Origin: Bradyrhizobium sp. dw_78
Lineage (GTDB): Bacteria > Pseudomonadota > Alphaproteobacteria > Rhizobiales > Xanthobacteraceae
DNA: 64,000 nt
Direction of reading: 5' to 3'
Assembly (NCBI RefSeq): GCF_018449525.1
Contig: NZ_JAAVUS010000001.1
Span: 992,001 to 1,056,000, forward strand
In this document: piece after piece, positions 47,395-56,066 of the stretch
Position numbering within the stretch: the first letter of the stretch is position 1
How the letters are laid out: each line of letters begins with the position of its first letter
Notes under the pieces: generated by a model
Told to the model about the DNA's origin: nothing
The model's input: only the letters and a program-made list of their open reading frames with translations
Database searches by the model: none
Program-made: the position numbers and the translations under genes

Positions 47395-48339
47395 TCAGAG
47401 CAAATATTGTTTGGTGATGATTTCGCCCAGCCGCGAATTATCCGCGATGAACTCCTGGATGAACTCATGCACGCCATGCTGGAAAATATCGTCCATGTGG
47501 CTGTGTTCCAGCCGATTGCGGATGCCGCGGGCGTGGCGCTGCGAGGGCCCCTGGCGGCCATAGGCGACACCGATCTGGTCGAGATTGCGCACCAGATTGC
47601 CGTAACAACTCGCCAGCGACCGCGGCAGCGTATCGTTGAGGATCAAGAGATCCGCGATCAGCCACGGCTTCAGCGTCTCGCGATAGACCCAGTGATAGGC
47701 GGTCAGCGCCGAGACCGAGCGCAGGATCGAGGTCCACTGATAAAAGTCCAGCGGGCCGCCGACATGCTCTTCCTCGGGCAACAGCACGTGATACTTCACG
47801 TCGAGAATCCGCGCGGTGTTGTCGGCGCGCTCCAGGTGTACCCCCAACCGCGAGAACCAATAGGCGTCGTTGCGCAGCATGGTCCGGTAGGCCGAGCCGT
47901 CGAAGCGCAGCGAGGTCTCCTGCACGAAGCGCAGGAATTTGGCCAATTCCTCGCGGCTTTTGGCGCCCTTGCTCCAGACCTGCTGAAGCTCGAGCCAGGC
48001 GCTGTTGATGGTGTCCCACATCTCGCCGGTCAGCGCCGTCCGCACCGAACGGGCATTGAGCCGCGCGGCCTCGATGCAGTTCCTGATCGAGGAGGGGTTG
48101 TTCGGCGAGAACGACAGATATTCGACGACGTTCTGTTCGTTGGCTTCCTGATAGGTTTCGTAGAAGCTGGCGCTGATCCCGGCGGTCAGCAGCGCCGAAT
48201 CCCATTCATTGGTCTTGCCGATATAGGCGGCGGGAAGGGCGGTGACGCGCAGGGTCGCGTCGATGGTGCGCGCGAGATATTCCGCGCGCTCGACATAGCG
48301 GGCCAGCCAGTACAGGTTTTCGGCGGTACGCGACAGCAT
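47395..48339 (-). CDS. Alpha-E domain protein
   Basis: A 314-residue all-helical protein of the alpha-E family. It begins MLSRTAENLYWLARYVERAE, and the second half has a related FSRLGVHLERADNTARILDV. The repeated ER-E/D motifs are the family hallmark. Enzymatic activity is unknown; it nearly always accompanies a circularly permuted ATP-grasp protein. It starts 16 bases after the ATP-grasp stop, so the two are co-translated. Full length for the family. Confidence 0.94.
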   Translation of the reverse strand: MLSRTAENLYWLARYVERAEYLARTIDATLRVTALPAAYIGKTNEWDSALLTAGISASFYETYQEANEQNVVEYLSFSPNNPSSIRNCIEAARLNARSVRTALTGEMWDTINSAWLELQQVWSKGAKSREELAKFLRFVQETSLRFDGSAYRTMLRNDAYWFSRLGVHLERADNTARILDVKYHVLLPEEEHVGGPLDFYQWTSILRSVSALTAYHWVYRETLKPWLIADLLILNDTLPRSLASCYGNLVRNLDQIGVAYGRQGPSQRHARGIRNRLEHSHMDDIFQHGVHEFIQEFIADNSRLGEIITKQYLL

Positions 48340-48355
48340 GCGGGTATTTTGCTCT

Positions 48356-49774
48356 CTACTCGTCCAGAATCCAGGTGTCCTTGGTACCGCCGCCCTGGCT
48401 CGAATTCACCACCAGCGAGCCTTCCTTGAGCGCGACGCGGGTCAGACCGCCGGGCACGATGGTAACGCTCTTGCTGCCGGTCAGAACGAACGGCCGGAGG
48501 TCGACATGGCGCGGCGCGAGCCCGGAGGCGGTGCAGGTCGGGCAGGTCGACAGCGCCAGCGTCGGCTGGGCGATGAAGCCCTCCGGTTCGCGCTTCAATT
48601 TATCGCGAAAGGCTTCGATCGTGGCTTTGGTGGCGGCGGGTCCGATCAGCATGCCGTAGCCGCCGGAGCCGTGAACCTCTTTCACCACCAGTTCGTCGAG
48701 ATTGTCGAGAACGTAGGACAGATCCTTCGGCTCGCGGCAGCGCCAGGTCGGCACGTTCTTCAGGATCGGTTCTTCGCCGAGATAGAATTTCACGACGTCC
48801 GGCATGTAGGAATAGATCGCCTTGTCGTCGGCGATGCCGGTGCCGACCGCGTTGGCCAGCGTGATGTTTCCGGCCGCGTAGGCCGACATCAGGCCGGGGA
48901 CGCCGAGCGCGGAATCGGGGCGGAAGGTCAGGGGATCGAGGTAATCGTCATCGACCCGGCGGTAGATGACGTCGACGCGCTTGAGGCCTTCGGTGGTGCG
49001 CATGAACACCTCGTCGTTCTTGACGATGAGGTCGCGGCCTTCGACCAGTTCGATGCCGAGCTTGTCGGCGAGGAATGAATGCTCGTAATAGGCGGAATTG
49101 TAGACGCCGGGCGTCATCAGCGCCACCGTCGGTTCGGCGGAAGCGCTGAGCGGCGCGACCGAGCGCAGCGCCGCCAGCAATTCGTCCGGATACCGCTCCA
49201 CCGGCGCGACGCGGTGCCGGGCGAACAGGTCCGGAAACAGCCGCATCATGATTTCGCGATTTTCCAGCATGTAGGAGACGCCGGACGGCGTGCGGGCATT
49301 GTCCTCCAGCACGATGAAGTTTTCCGCGTCGACCCGGACGATGTCGATCCCGGCGATGTGGACATAGACGTCGTGCGGCACATCCTGGCCGTTCATCTCC
49401 GGGCGGAACACCGGGTTCTGGAAGATCAGGTCGTCGGGGATGATTCCGGCGCGCAGGATGTCGCGGCCGTGGTAGATATCGCGCAGGAACATGTTCAGCG
49501 CGCGGACCCGCTGCTTCAGGCCCTTTTCCAGCACGGTCCATTCCTTGGCCGAGATGATCCGCGGGATCACGTCGAACGGGATCAGCCGCTCCTGGGCCTC
49601 GGAATCGCCGTAGACGGCAAAGGTGATCCCGATCCGGCGGAACAGCAGCTCCGCCTCCTGACGGCGATATTCCAGGGCTTCCGGCGGCGTTTCCTTGAGC
49701 CAGCGGGAGAGCTCCTGGTAGGCCGGGCGGAGGTCGCCGCCGGGCCCACTCATTTCATCGAACGCAACGGCCAT
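48356..49774 (-). CDS. Circularly permuted ATP-grasp enzyme
   Basis: A 472-residue protein of the COG2308 / CP-ATP-grasp class. Motifs are FDVIPRIISAKEWTVLEKGL near the N-terminus, IVLEDNARTPSGVSYMLENR, LMTPGVYNSAYYEHSFLA, TLANAVGTGIADDKAIYSYM and VVKEVHGSGGYGMLIGP, then a Mg-binding region ending NSSQGGGTKDTWILDE. ATP-grasp enzymes ligate a carboxylate to an amine through an acylphosphate, so peptide or amide synthesis is expected. It is the first gene of the operon with alpha-E, transglutaminase and Anbu. Substrate unknown. Confidence 0.94.
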   Translation of the reverse strand: MAVAFDEMSGPGGDLRPAYQELSRWLKETPPEALEYRRQEAELLFRRIGITFAVYGDSEAQERLIPFDVIPRIISAKEWTVLEKGLKQRVRALNMFLRDIYHGRDILRAGIIPDDLIFQNPVFRPEMNGQDVPHDVYVHIAGIDIVRVDAENFIVLEDNARTPSGVSYMLENREIMMRLFPDLFARHRVAPVERYPDELLAALRSVAPLSASAEPTVALMTPGVYNSAYYEHSFLADKLGIELVEGRDLIVKNDEVFMRTTEGLKRVDVIYRRVDDDYLDPLTFRPDSALGVPGLMSAYAAGNITLANAVGTGIADDKAIYSYMPDVVKFYLGEEPILKNVPTWRCREPKDLSYVLDNLDELVVKEVHGSGGYGMLIGPAATKATIEAFRDKLKREPEGFIAQPTLALSTCPTCTASGLAPRHVDLRPFVLTGSKSVTIVPGGLTRVALKEGSLVVNSSQGGGTKDTWILDE

Positions 49775-50038
49775 GTATCCTGATTGCTCTCCGACGTCCC
49801 ATGCAACAGTGCATGACTATAGGGGACGGTAGCAAGGGCCGGGCCAGAGCGATATGCATTGGTAAAACGCATTTGCTAGGGATGTTCCAGGATCTGCCCG
49901 AAAAAGGGGCTGTGCAGTGATTATTTCGGCGGCATGATGCGGGGACGCCGGTGACGCCGAAATGTTGTGTTGAGTGGGGACGTCCTGTGTGTTTTCCGGC
50001 TAGTTTGCCGGGACGGGTGGCGACGGCAAGGAGAGGTC

Positions 50039-50776
50039 ATGAGCGATATCGTTACGGCGGGAATTCTGGTGATCGGCGATGAGATCCTTTCCGGGCGCAC
50101 CAAGGACAAGAACATCGGCTTCATCGCGGAATACCTGACCAATATCGGGATCGACCTCAAGGAAGTCCGGGTCGTGCCGGATGAGGAGGCCGAGATCGTC
50201 GCGGCGCTGAATGCGCTGCGCCACCGCTACACCTACATCTTCACCACCGGCGGGATCGGGCCGACCCATGACGATATCACCGCCGACAGCGTTGCGAAGG
50301 CGTTCGGCGTCGGCATCGACCATCACCCGGAAGTGGTGGCGCGATTTCGCGAACGCTGGGGTGAGCAGGATCTGAACGAGGCGCGGCTGCGCATGGCCCG
50401 CGTTCCCGACGGCGCCGAACTGATCCAGAGCGCGACCATCCTGGCGCCTGGCTTCAAGCTCGGCAACGTCATTGTCATGGCCGGTATTCCCGCGATCATG
50501 CAGGCGATGATGGACATCGTGGCGCCGAAGCTGAAGTCGGGCGTGCGGATGCTGTCGGAATCGGTCCGCGCCGATGCGCGCGAAGGCGACATCGGCGGCC
50601 CGCTTCGCAGCATTGCCTTGGCGCATCCCGACACCATCATCGGCAGCTATCCGTTCACGGACGAGGACAAGAAGCCGAACACCAATCTGGTGGTGCGTTC
50701 CCGCGACCCGGAAAAGCTCAATGCCGCGATGGCCGCGGTGAAGGAAATGCTGGCGAGCTTGCACGCGGCCCGGTAG
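50039..50776 (+). CDS. CinA-like MoCF-domain protein
   Basis: A 245-residue protein with a molybdopterin-binding-like (MoCF) domain: TAGILVIGDEILSGRTKDKN, FTTGGIGPTHDDITADSVAKAF and a conserved MAGIPAIMQAMM. Full CinA has an extra C-terminal nicotinamide-nucleotide amidase domain, which is absent here. The CinA MoCF part has ADP-ribose pyrophosphatase activity in some bacteria. AGGAG lies six bases before ATG 50039. The xanthine phosphoribosyltransferase gene follows by 43 bases, suggesting a shared transcript. Confidence 0.9.
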   Translation: MSDIVTAGILVIGDEILSGRTKDKNIGFIAEYLTNIGIDLKEVRVVPDEEAEIVAALNALRHRYTYIFTTGGIGPTHDDITADSVAKAFGVGIDHHPEVVARFRERWGEQDLNEARLRMARVPDGAELIQSATILAPGFKLGNVIVMAGIPAIMQAMMDIVAPKLKSGVRMLSESVRADAREGDIGGPLRSIALAHPDTIIGSYPFTDEDKKPNTNLVVRSRDPEKLNAAMAAVKEMLASLHAAR

Positions 50777-50819
50777 CAGATTGCCGGTAGCAGATTGATT
50801 GGATCGAAGCGGAAACAGC

Positions 50820-51347
50820 ATGGTTGAAAAAGATTCGACACTCATCGCGCAGGAGCGGGCAGGCAAAGCCTTCCCGGTGTCCTGGGACCAGTTTCACCGG
50901 GATTGCCGGGCGCTGACCTGGCGGCTCAACGAAGTCGGGCCGTTTCACGCGGTGATCGCGATCACCCGCGGCGGCCTGGTGCCGGCGGCGATCGTGGCCC
51001 GCGAACTCGGCGTGCGCGTCATCGATACCGTCTGCATCGCCAGCTACGATCACACCAAGCAGGGCGATTTGCAGGTGTTGAAGGGCATTTCAGATGACAC
51101 CGCGAAACTCGGCGGTGGCACCGGCAAGGGATTGCTGATCGTCGACGACCTCGTCGACACCGGCAAGACCGGACGAATGGTGCGCGAGATGATGCCGGAG
51201 GCACATTTCGCCACCGTCTATGCCAAGCCGAAAGGGCGGCCGCTGGTCGACACCTTCATCACCGAAGTGTCGCAGGACACCTGGATTTTCTTTCCCTGGG
51301 ACACCGCGCTCTCTTTCCAGCCGCCGATCCGCGATAGCGTGGCGTGA
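50820..51347 (+). CDS. gpt: Xanthine phosphoribosyltransferase
   Basis: A 175-residue type I phosphoribosyltransferase for purine salvage, converting xanthine and guanine plus PRPP to XMP and GMP. The PRPP loop is [17 protein letters not shown]; the N-terminal [16 protein letters not shown] matches Gpt. The C-terminal [14 protein letters not shown] contributes to base binding. ATG 50820 is chosen as the family start. Cytosolic and peripheral to the membrane in relatives. Confidence 0.92.
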   Translation: MVEKDSTLIAQERAGKAFPVSWDQFHRDCRALTWRLNEVGPFHAVIAITRGGLVPAAIVARELGVRVIDTVCIASYDHTKQGDLQVLKGISDDTAKLGGGTGKGLLIVDDLVDTGKTGRMVREMMPEAHFATVYAKPKGRPLVDTFITEVSQDTWIFFPWDTALSFQPPIRDSVA

Positions 51348-51357
51348 TATTATTTTT

Positions 51358-51526
51358 CGTCATTCCGGGGCGCGACGAACCGACCTCGGGTTTACCCGAG
51401 GTCGGCAATATAATTATCCAAGTCGGCAATGGCCGACTTGGATAACGAGCCTGGAATCCATCGTTCAGCAGAAAGCGTGGCGGAATGGATACCGGGTTCA
51501 TCGCTACGCGATGCCCCGGAATGACG
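51358..51526. repeat. Repeat family C, copy 6, carrying two inserted perfect hairpins
   Basis: The outer arms are those of family C (CGTCATTCCGGGGCGCGACG and GATGCCCCGGAATGACG). After the left arm two perfect hairpins are inserted: CCGACCTCGGGT-TT-ACCCGAGGTCGG (51380-51405) and TTATCCAAGTCGGC-AATG-GCCGACTTGGATAA (51414-51445). The copy is about 60 bases longer than its relatives. Confidence 0.85.
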
Positions 51527-51592
51527 AAGAAACGCCATATGTCGTTCACGCTTCTCGCGTGACGCTTGCGATTGATAGTCAAGTGGTTCGCC

Positions 51593-52237
51593 ATGCCGCT
51601 GCAAAACCGCGTTACGCCGCAAGGCGATATCATCACGACCCCGCATCGCGGGATGTTCACCGGCAATCGCGGCATCATCCACGACCCCGCCACCAAAACC
51701 CTGCTGAACAGGCGCTGGTCGAGCCCGGCCTGGCTGACCTGTGTCTGCGAATTCAGGGGACGTCGGCGCGAGGTGATGGGCGGCCGGAGCTGGACCGAAC
51801 TGTTCTTTCTTGATGAGGCTACCGCGTTCGCGGCCGGACACCGGCCGTGCTTCTTCTGTCGCCGTGACGACGCCAACCGGTTTCGCGCGGCATGGCAGGA
51901 AGGCAATGGGGTCGGCCCCATGCTTGTGCGCGACATCGATGCGGTGCTGCATCGCGAGCGGCTGTCCGGCCGGAACAAGCGCTTGTACCCGTTGCCGCTG
52001 CGGCTTGAGAAACTGCCCGACGGCGCGATGGTGCTGAGCGGCGACGAAAGCTGTCTGATCGCGCAGGGCAGGGCGTTCAAATGGTCGCCGGCCGGTTATC
52101 GTGCGGCAAGCGAGCCGGTCGGGGAGGTGATGTTGCTGACGCCACCCTCGACACTGCGTGCGCTGGCCGCCGGCTATCGGCCGCTGCTGCATCCGAGCGT
52201 GCGCAACGTTTCCTCCCCCCTTGTGGGGGAGGGTTAG
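51593..52237 (+). CDS. Conserved hypothetical protein with CxxC motif
   Basis: A 214-residue cytosolic protein that starts MPLQNRVTPQGDIITTPHRG and contains GNRGIIHDPATKTLLNRRW, WTELFFLDEATAFAAGHRPC and FFCRRDDANRFRAAW. The HRPCFFCRR segment could bind a metal or form a disulfide. I recognise it as a widespread but unnamed alphaproteobacterial family. The last residues SSPLVGEG and the stop codon come from a CCCCTTGTGGGGGAGGG repeat, so the natural C-terminus may have been altered. ATG 51593 is preferred over the frame's earlier ATG 51566. Confidence 0.8.
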   Translation: MPLQNRVTPQGDIITTPHRGMFTGNRGIIHDPATKTLLNRRWSSPAWLTCVCEFRGRRREVMGGRSWTELFFLDEATAFAAGHRPCFFCRRDDANRFRAAWQEGNGVGPMLVRDIDAVLHRERLSGRNKRLYPLPLRLEKLPDGAMVLSGDESCLIAQGRAFKWSPAGYRAASEPVGEVMLLTPPSTLRALAAGYRPLLHPSVRNVSSPLVGEG

Positions 52238-52284
52238 GAAGAGGGCTCATCGCCTCGTGTTGAGCGAGGTTGGATCAAAAACAC

Positions 52285-53307
52285 TCACCCCATCCGCTCC
52301 CGCGCCAGCTTCGCGCCGGCGCCGAGCGCCATCAGCTTGGCTTCGGCGATGTCGCGGCGCATCGGCGCCATGCCGCAATTGGTGGTGGCGACGATGTTGC
52401 TCTTGGGCACGAATTTCGAAACCGCGTCGATCACCTTGGCGACGTCTTCCGCGGTCTCGACGGTGTCGCTGGCGACATCGATCACGCCGGCCTGCACGAC
52501 CTTGCCCTTGAGCAGCGCCAGCAAATCCAGCGGCGCTTTCGAGTTGCGGCATTCGATCGCGACCTGCTGGATCGGGCTGTTGGCGATCGCCGGAAAGATA
52601 TCCTCATATTGCCGCCACTCGCTGCCCAGCGTCTCTTTCCAGTCGGTATTGGCCTTGATGCCGTAGCCGTAGCAGATGTGAACCGCGGTGGTGCAGGTCA
52701 GCCCTTCTGCGGCGCGTTCCAGCGCCTCGATGCCCCAGTCGCTGACCTCGCTCATATAGACGTTGAAGGCGGGTTCATCGAACTGGATGACGTCGACGCC
52801 ATCGGCCTGCAACGCCTTGGCCTCCTCGTTGAGCAGTTCGGCGAAGGCGAATGCCATCTTGACGCGGTCGCCATAATGGCGGTCGGCGACGGTGTCGATG
52901 ATGGTCATCGGGCCGGGTAGGGTGAATTTCAGCTTGCGCGTGGTGTGGGTGCGGGCGACGCGCGCCTCTTCGGCGTGGACGCGGCTCTTGAGGCGCAGGG
53001 GCGCCACCACCTGCGGCACCATCGCCTTGTAGCGGTCGTTGCGGATTCCCATCTCGACTTTGTGCGCGAAATCGATGCCCTCGACCTTCTCGAGGAAGCC
53101 GTGGACGAAGTGCTGGCGCGCCTGCTCGCCCTCGGTGACGATGTCGACGCCGGCATCTTCCTGCAGCTTCACCGCCAGCACCGTGGCGTCGCGCTTGGCG
53201 CGCGCCAGTTCCTCGCCGGACGACTTCCAGGGCGCCCATAGCGTGTTGGGCTCGGCGAGCCATTCCGGTTTCGGCAGGGAGCCGGCGATGGTGGTTGGAA
53301 ACAGCAT
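52285..53307 (-). CDS. MetE C-terminal-like cobalamin-independent methionine synthase family protein
   Basis: A 340-residue single-barrel protein related to the catalytic C-terminal half of MetE. Zinc-ligand motifs are AVHICYGYG (His-x-Cys), the Glu in VAIECRN and the Cys in ATTNCGM. The N-terminal MLFPTTIAGSLPKPEWL and VIQFDEPAF are typical. GGGAGG lies six bases before ATG 53307. It lacks the N-terminal barrel of full MetE, so the methyl donor may not be methyltetrahydrofolate triglutamate. Similar core proteins act in methionine or methylated-compound metabolism. Confidence 0.88.
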   Translation of the reverse strand: MLFPTTIAGSLPKPEWLAEPNTLWAPWKSSGEELARAKRDATVLAVKLQEDAGVDIVTEGEQARQHFVHGFLEKVEGIDFAHKVEMGIRNDRYKAMVPQVVAPLRLKSRVHAEEARVARTHTTRKLKFTLPGPMTIIDTVADRHYGDRVKMAFAFAELLNEEAKALQADGVDVIQFDEPAFNVYMSEVSDWGIEALERAAEGLTCTTAVHICYGYGIKANTDWKETLGSEWRQYEDIFPAIANSPIQQVAIECRNSKAPLDLLALLKGKVVQAGVIDVASDTVETAEDVAKVIDAVSKFVPKSNIVATTNCGMAPMRRDIAEAKLMALGAGAKLARERMG

Positions 53308-53433
53308 GAAAGCCTCCCGGTCGGTTGTGATTGAGCGCCTGTGTGCCATGACTTATGATCCAGGTACAGAACAACAAACGTCGCCGGCGCCGGGAATATC
53401 CGGACGCCGTTCGGGGTGACGGCGAGGGAAGCC

Positions 53434-54141
53434 ATGATCGACCTGCATTACGCGCCGACGCCGAATGGCTGGAAAATCTCGATCATGCTGGAGGAACTGG
53501 GCCTTCCCTATTGGGTCATTCCGGTCAACATCCGGGCCGGCGAGCAGTTCAGGCCGGAGTTCCTGGCGATCAGCCCGAACAACCGCATTCCGGCGATCGT
53601 CGATCACGCGCCGGCCGATGGCGGACCGCCTTTTTCGGTGTTCGAAACCGGCGCGATCCTGATCTATCTGGCCGACAAGACCGGCCGTTTCCTGCCCACG
53701 GAGATCCGGACGCGGTCCAATGTGATGCAATGGCTGATGTGGCAGATGGGCGGGCTCGGGCCGATGCTCGGCCAGCACGGGCATTTCGCGCTCTATGCGC
53801 AGGAGAAAATCCCTTACGCCGTCGAGCGCTACCGCGACGAGGCGGCACGGCTTTACCGCGTGCTCGATACCCAACTGGGCAAGACCGGAAGCTTTATCGC
53901 CGGCGACGATTACACGATCGCCGACATCGCCTGCTTTCCCTGGACCATGACCCACAAGGCGCAGGGTTTTTCGCTCGACGATTATCCCGGCATCAAGCGC
54001 TGGTACGCGGCGATCCGCGCCCGGCCTCAGGTGCAGGCGGGGCTTGCGATCGGCAAATTCGTGAAGGAACCTTTCGATGAAGAGGCACGAAAAAATATGT
54101 TCGGGCAGAAAGCGAAGGAAGTGGCGGGGAGAAAATCCTAG
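53434..54141 (+). CDS. Glutathione S-transferase family protein
   Basis: A 235-residue GST. The N-terminal thioredoxin-like domain has HYAPTPNGWKISIMLEELGL, the cis-Pro segment NNRIPAIVDH and the glutathione-contact FETGAILIYLADK. A helical C-terminal domain contains DYTIADIACFPW. This pattern (Asn-Gly-x-Lys) resembles the YfcG/YghU disulfide-reductase subgroup more than classical detoxifying GSTs. GAGGGAAG precedes ATG 53434. It is upstream of the HCCA isomerase gene, another thioredoxin-fold glutathione enzyme, with repeat E between them. Confidence 0.9.
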   Translation: MIDLHYAPTPNGWKISIMLEELGLPYWVIPVNIRAGEQFRPEFLAISPNNRIPAIVDHAPADGGPPFSVFETGAILIYLADKTGRFLPTEIRTRSNVMQWLMWQMGGLGPMLGQHGHFALYAQEKIPYAVERYRDEAARLYRVLDTQLGKTGSFIAGDDYTIADIACFPWTMTHKAQGFSLDDYPGIKRWYAAIRARPQVQAGLAIGKFVKEPFDEEARKNMFGQKAKEVAGRKS

Positions 54142-54143
54142 TT

Positions 54144-54260
54144 CTTCATGGTGAGGAGGCGCTCTTGCGCCGTCTCGAACCATGAGGCCGGATGCAACAG
54201 AGCCGGCGCCGCCCATCTTTCGAGACGCGCGCAAAAAGCGCGCTCCTCAGGACGAAGACC
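54144..54260. repeat. Repeat family E
   Basis: CATGGTGAGGAGGCGCTCTT and CTCGAACCATGAGGCC, with a second arm TTTCGAGACGCGCGCAAAAA then GCGCTCCTCAGGACGAAG. An imperfect palindrome between the GST and HCCA isomerase genes. Only one copy in the window. Confidence 0.65.
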
Positions 54261-54313
54261 GCAAGAACACAATCAGCAAGAACGCAATCAGAAAGAATAC
54301 GAAAGGAAACGCC

Positions 54314-54922
54314 ATGATCGAATTCTTCTTCGACTGCTCCAGTCCCTGGACCTATCTCGCCTTCCACAACATCCAGCCATTGGCGAAGGAGTTCGGCGCG
54401 GAGATTTCGTGGCGGCCCATTCTCGTGGGCGGCATCTTCAACACGGCGAATCCAAGCGTCTATGCCTCGCGCGAGAAGCCGGTGCCGTTGAAGGCGCGTT
54501 ACATGCTGAAGGATCTTGCCGATTGGGCGCGCTCGGCGGGGCTTGCGATCAAGATGCCGCCGACGGTGTTTCCGGTGAACAGCGTCAAGGCGATGCGCGG
54601 CTGTATCTGGCTGGCTGAGGAGATACTGCCGTTTGCGCGCGCGGTGTTCGAGATCTATTGGGGCGAGGACAAGGATATCTCACAGGACGCGGTGTTGATG
54701 GAAGTCTGCCAGCGCGCCGGCGTGGATCCCGAAAAATTCTTCGCAGGGATCAGCCAGCAGGCGATCAAGGACCAGCTCAAGGCCAACACCGATGAAGTGA
54801 TGGCGCGCGGCGGGTTCGGCTCGCCGACCATCTTCCTCGACAAGACCGATATGTATTTCGGCAATGACCGTCTGCCGTTGATCCGCGAAGCGTTGCAGCG
54901 CCGTAAAGAACGCGCGGCCTAG
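54314..54922 (+). CDS. 2-hydroxychromene-2-carboxylate isomerase family protein
   Basis: A 202-residue DsbA-fold (kappa-class GST-like) protein. It starts MIEFFFDCSSPWTYLAF, with the active Ser at position 10 in the CSSPW motif, and has RPILVGGIF, a central PPTVFPVNSVKAMRG and the C-terminal GGFGSPTIFLD loop. The named enzyme isomerises 2-hydroxychromene-2-carboxylate in naphthalene breakdown using glutathione. No other naphthalene genes are present, so the substrate may differ. GAAAGGAAA precedes ATG 54314. Confidence 0.9.
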   Translation: MIEFFFDCSSPWTYLAFHNIQPLAKEFGAEISWRPILVGGIFNTANPSVYASREKPVPLKARYMLKDLADWARSAGLAIKMPPTVFPVNSVKAMRGCIWLAEEILPFARAVFEIYWGEDKDISQDAVLMEVCQRAGVDPEKFFAGISQQAIKDQLKANTDEVMARGGFGSPTIFLDKTDMYFGNDRLPLIREALQRRKERAA

Positions 54923-54938
54923 ATGTGAGTGGGTGATG

Positions 54939-55036
54939 ACGCCGTAGGTGAGTAAAGGCGCATCTGCGCCGTGCCCACCACCTATCCGCGAAGCCTTGGT
55001 TTGAACGGTGGGCACGCTTTGCTTTGCCCACCCTAC
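54939..55036. repeat. Repeat family F
   Basis: CGTAGGTGAGTAAAGGCGCA and TCTGCGCCGTGCCCACC, with ACGGTGGGCACGCTTTGCTT and TGCCCACCCTACG. An imperfect palindrome between the convergent isomerase and crotonase genes. Confidence 0.65.
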
Positions 55037-55056
55037 GATGCGGATGACGACTTTAT

Positions 55057-55947
55057 CTACTCATACTCCCGCTCGTCCCACCACGGGAAATAGTCGGGCA
55101 GGTCGGCCGACACCTTGTCCTTGAAAACCGGCGGCCGCTTTTCCAGGAATGACAACACACCTTCCTTGACGTCGTCGGAGCGGCCGCGGGTATAGATCCC
55201 GCGGCTGTCGATCTTGTGCGCTTCCATCGGATCGTCGGCGCCCAGCATGCGCCACATCATCTGCCTGATCAGCGCCACCGATACCGGCGCGGTCTTGTCG
55301 GCGATCTCGCGCGCCAGTGCGCGGGCGGCCGGCAGCAATTCATCCGGCGGCACCACCTTGCTGACGAGGCGGCCGGCGAGTGCTTCCTGCGCCGGAAACA
55401 CCCGGCCGGTGTAGCACCATTCCAGCGCCTGCGAGATGCCGACGATGCGCGGCAAGAACCAGCTCGATGCGGCTTCGGGCACGATGCCGCGCTGCGAGAA
55501 CACGAAGCCGAACCGCGCAGCCTCGCTGGCGATCCGGATGTCCATCGCAAGCTGCATGGTGACGCCGATGCCGACCGCCGGGCCATTGACCGCCGCGATC
55601 ACCGGCTTCAGGCATTTGAAGATGCGCAAGGTGACCTGGCCGCCGCCGTCGCGCACCTTGGGATCGCTGTAGTCGACCTTGCCGTCGGCGAGCCGCTTCA
55701 CCGGTCCGCGTTTGACGTCGCGGTCGAAGGTGTCGGCGCCGGAGGAAAGATCGGCGCCGGCACAGAAGCCGCGGCCGGCGCCGGTGACGATGATGGCGCG
55801 AACGTCGTCGTCCTTATCGGCCGCGTCGAAGGCGTCGATCAATTCCTTCTGCATGGTGGCGTTGAAGGCGTTGAGCTTGTCGGGCCGGTTCAGCGTGATG
55901 GTCAGGATCCGGTCCGCGACCTCATAGGTGATGGTCTCATATGCCAT
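55057..55947 (-). CDS. Enoyl-CoA hydratase/isomerase (crotonase) family protein
   Basis: A 296-residue crotonase. It has the oxyanion-hole segments AGRGFCAGADLSSG and NGPAVGIGVTMQLAMDIRIA. A Glu in RGIVPEAASSW occupies the position of the second catalytic Glu, while the first is replaced (Val-Gly-Ile), which is common in isomerase-like members. A longer insertion near residues 70-105 (DTFDRDVKRGPVKRLADG) is typical of a rhizobial subgroup. CoA thioester substrate unknown. It is co-directional with the amidase downstream of repeat D3, but 119 bases separate them. Confidence 0.92.
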   Translation of the reverse strand: MAYETITYEVADRILTITLNRPDKLNAFNATMQKELIDAFDAADKDDDVRAIIVTGAGRGFCAGADLSSGADTFDRDVKRGPVKRLADGKVDYSDPKVRDGGGQVTLRIFKCLKPVIAAVNGPAVGIGVTMQLAMDIRIASEAARFGFVFSQRGIVPEAASSWFLPRIVGISQALEWCYTGRVFPAQEALAGRLVSKVVPPDELLPAARALAREIADKTAPVSVALIRQMMWRMLGADDPMEAHKIDSRGIYTRGRSDDVKEGVLSFLEKRPPVFKDKVSADLPDYFPWWDEREYE

Positions 55948-55972
55948 CGGGTGTTTCCTCTGTTATTCTTCT

Positions 55973-56046
55973 CGTCATTGCCGGGCTTGACCCGGCAATC
56001 CATCGTTGTGAAGAAGATGGATGCGCGGGTCGGGCCCGCGCATGAC
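55973..56046. repeat. Repeat related to family D
   Basis: CGTCATTGCCGGGCTTGACC, CGGCAATCCATCGTTGTGAA and GGTCGGGCCCGCGCATGAC. The middle of the element is a GCCGGGCTTGACCCGGC hairpin. Confidence 0.65.
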
Positions 56047-56066
56047 AGGCGAGCCTGCCGCGTCCG

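Noticed and set aside
45385..49774. A 20S proteasome or pupylation locus
   Set aside because: Only the Anbu-type subunit is present; there are no alpha subunits, Mpa/ARC ATPase, Pup or PafA.
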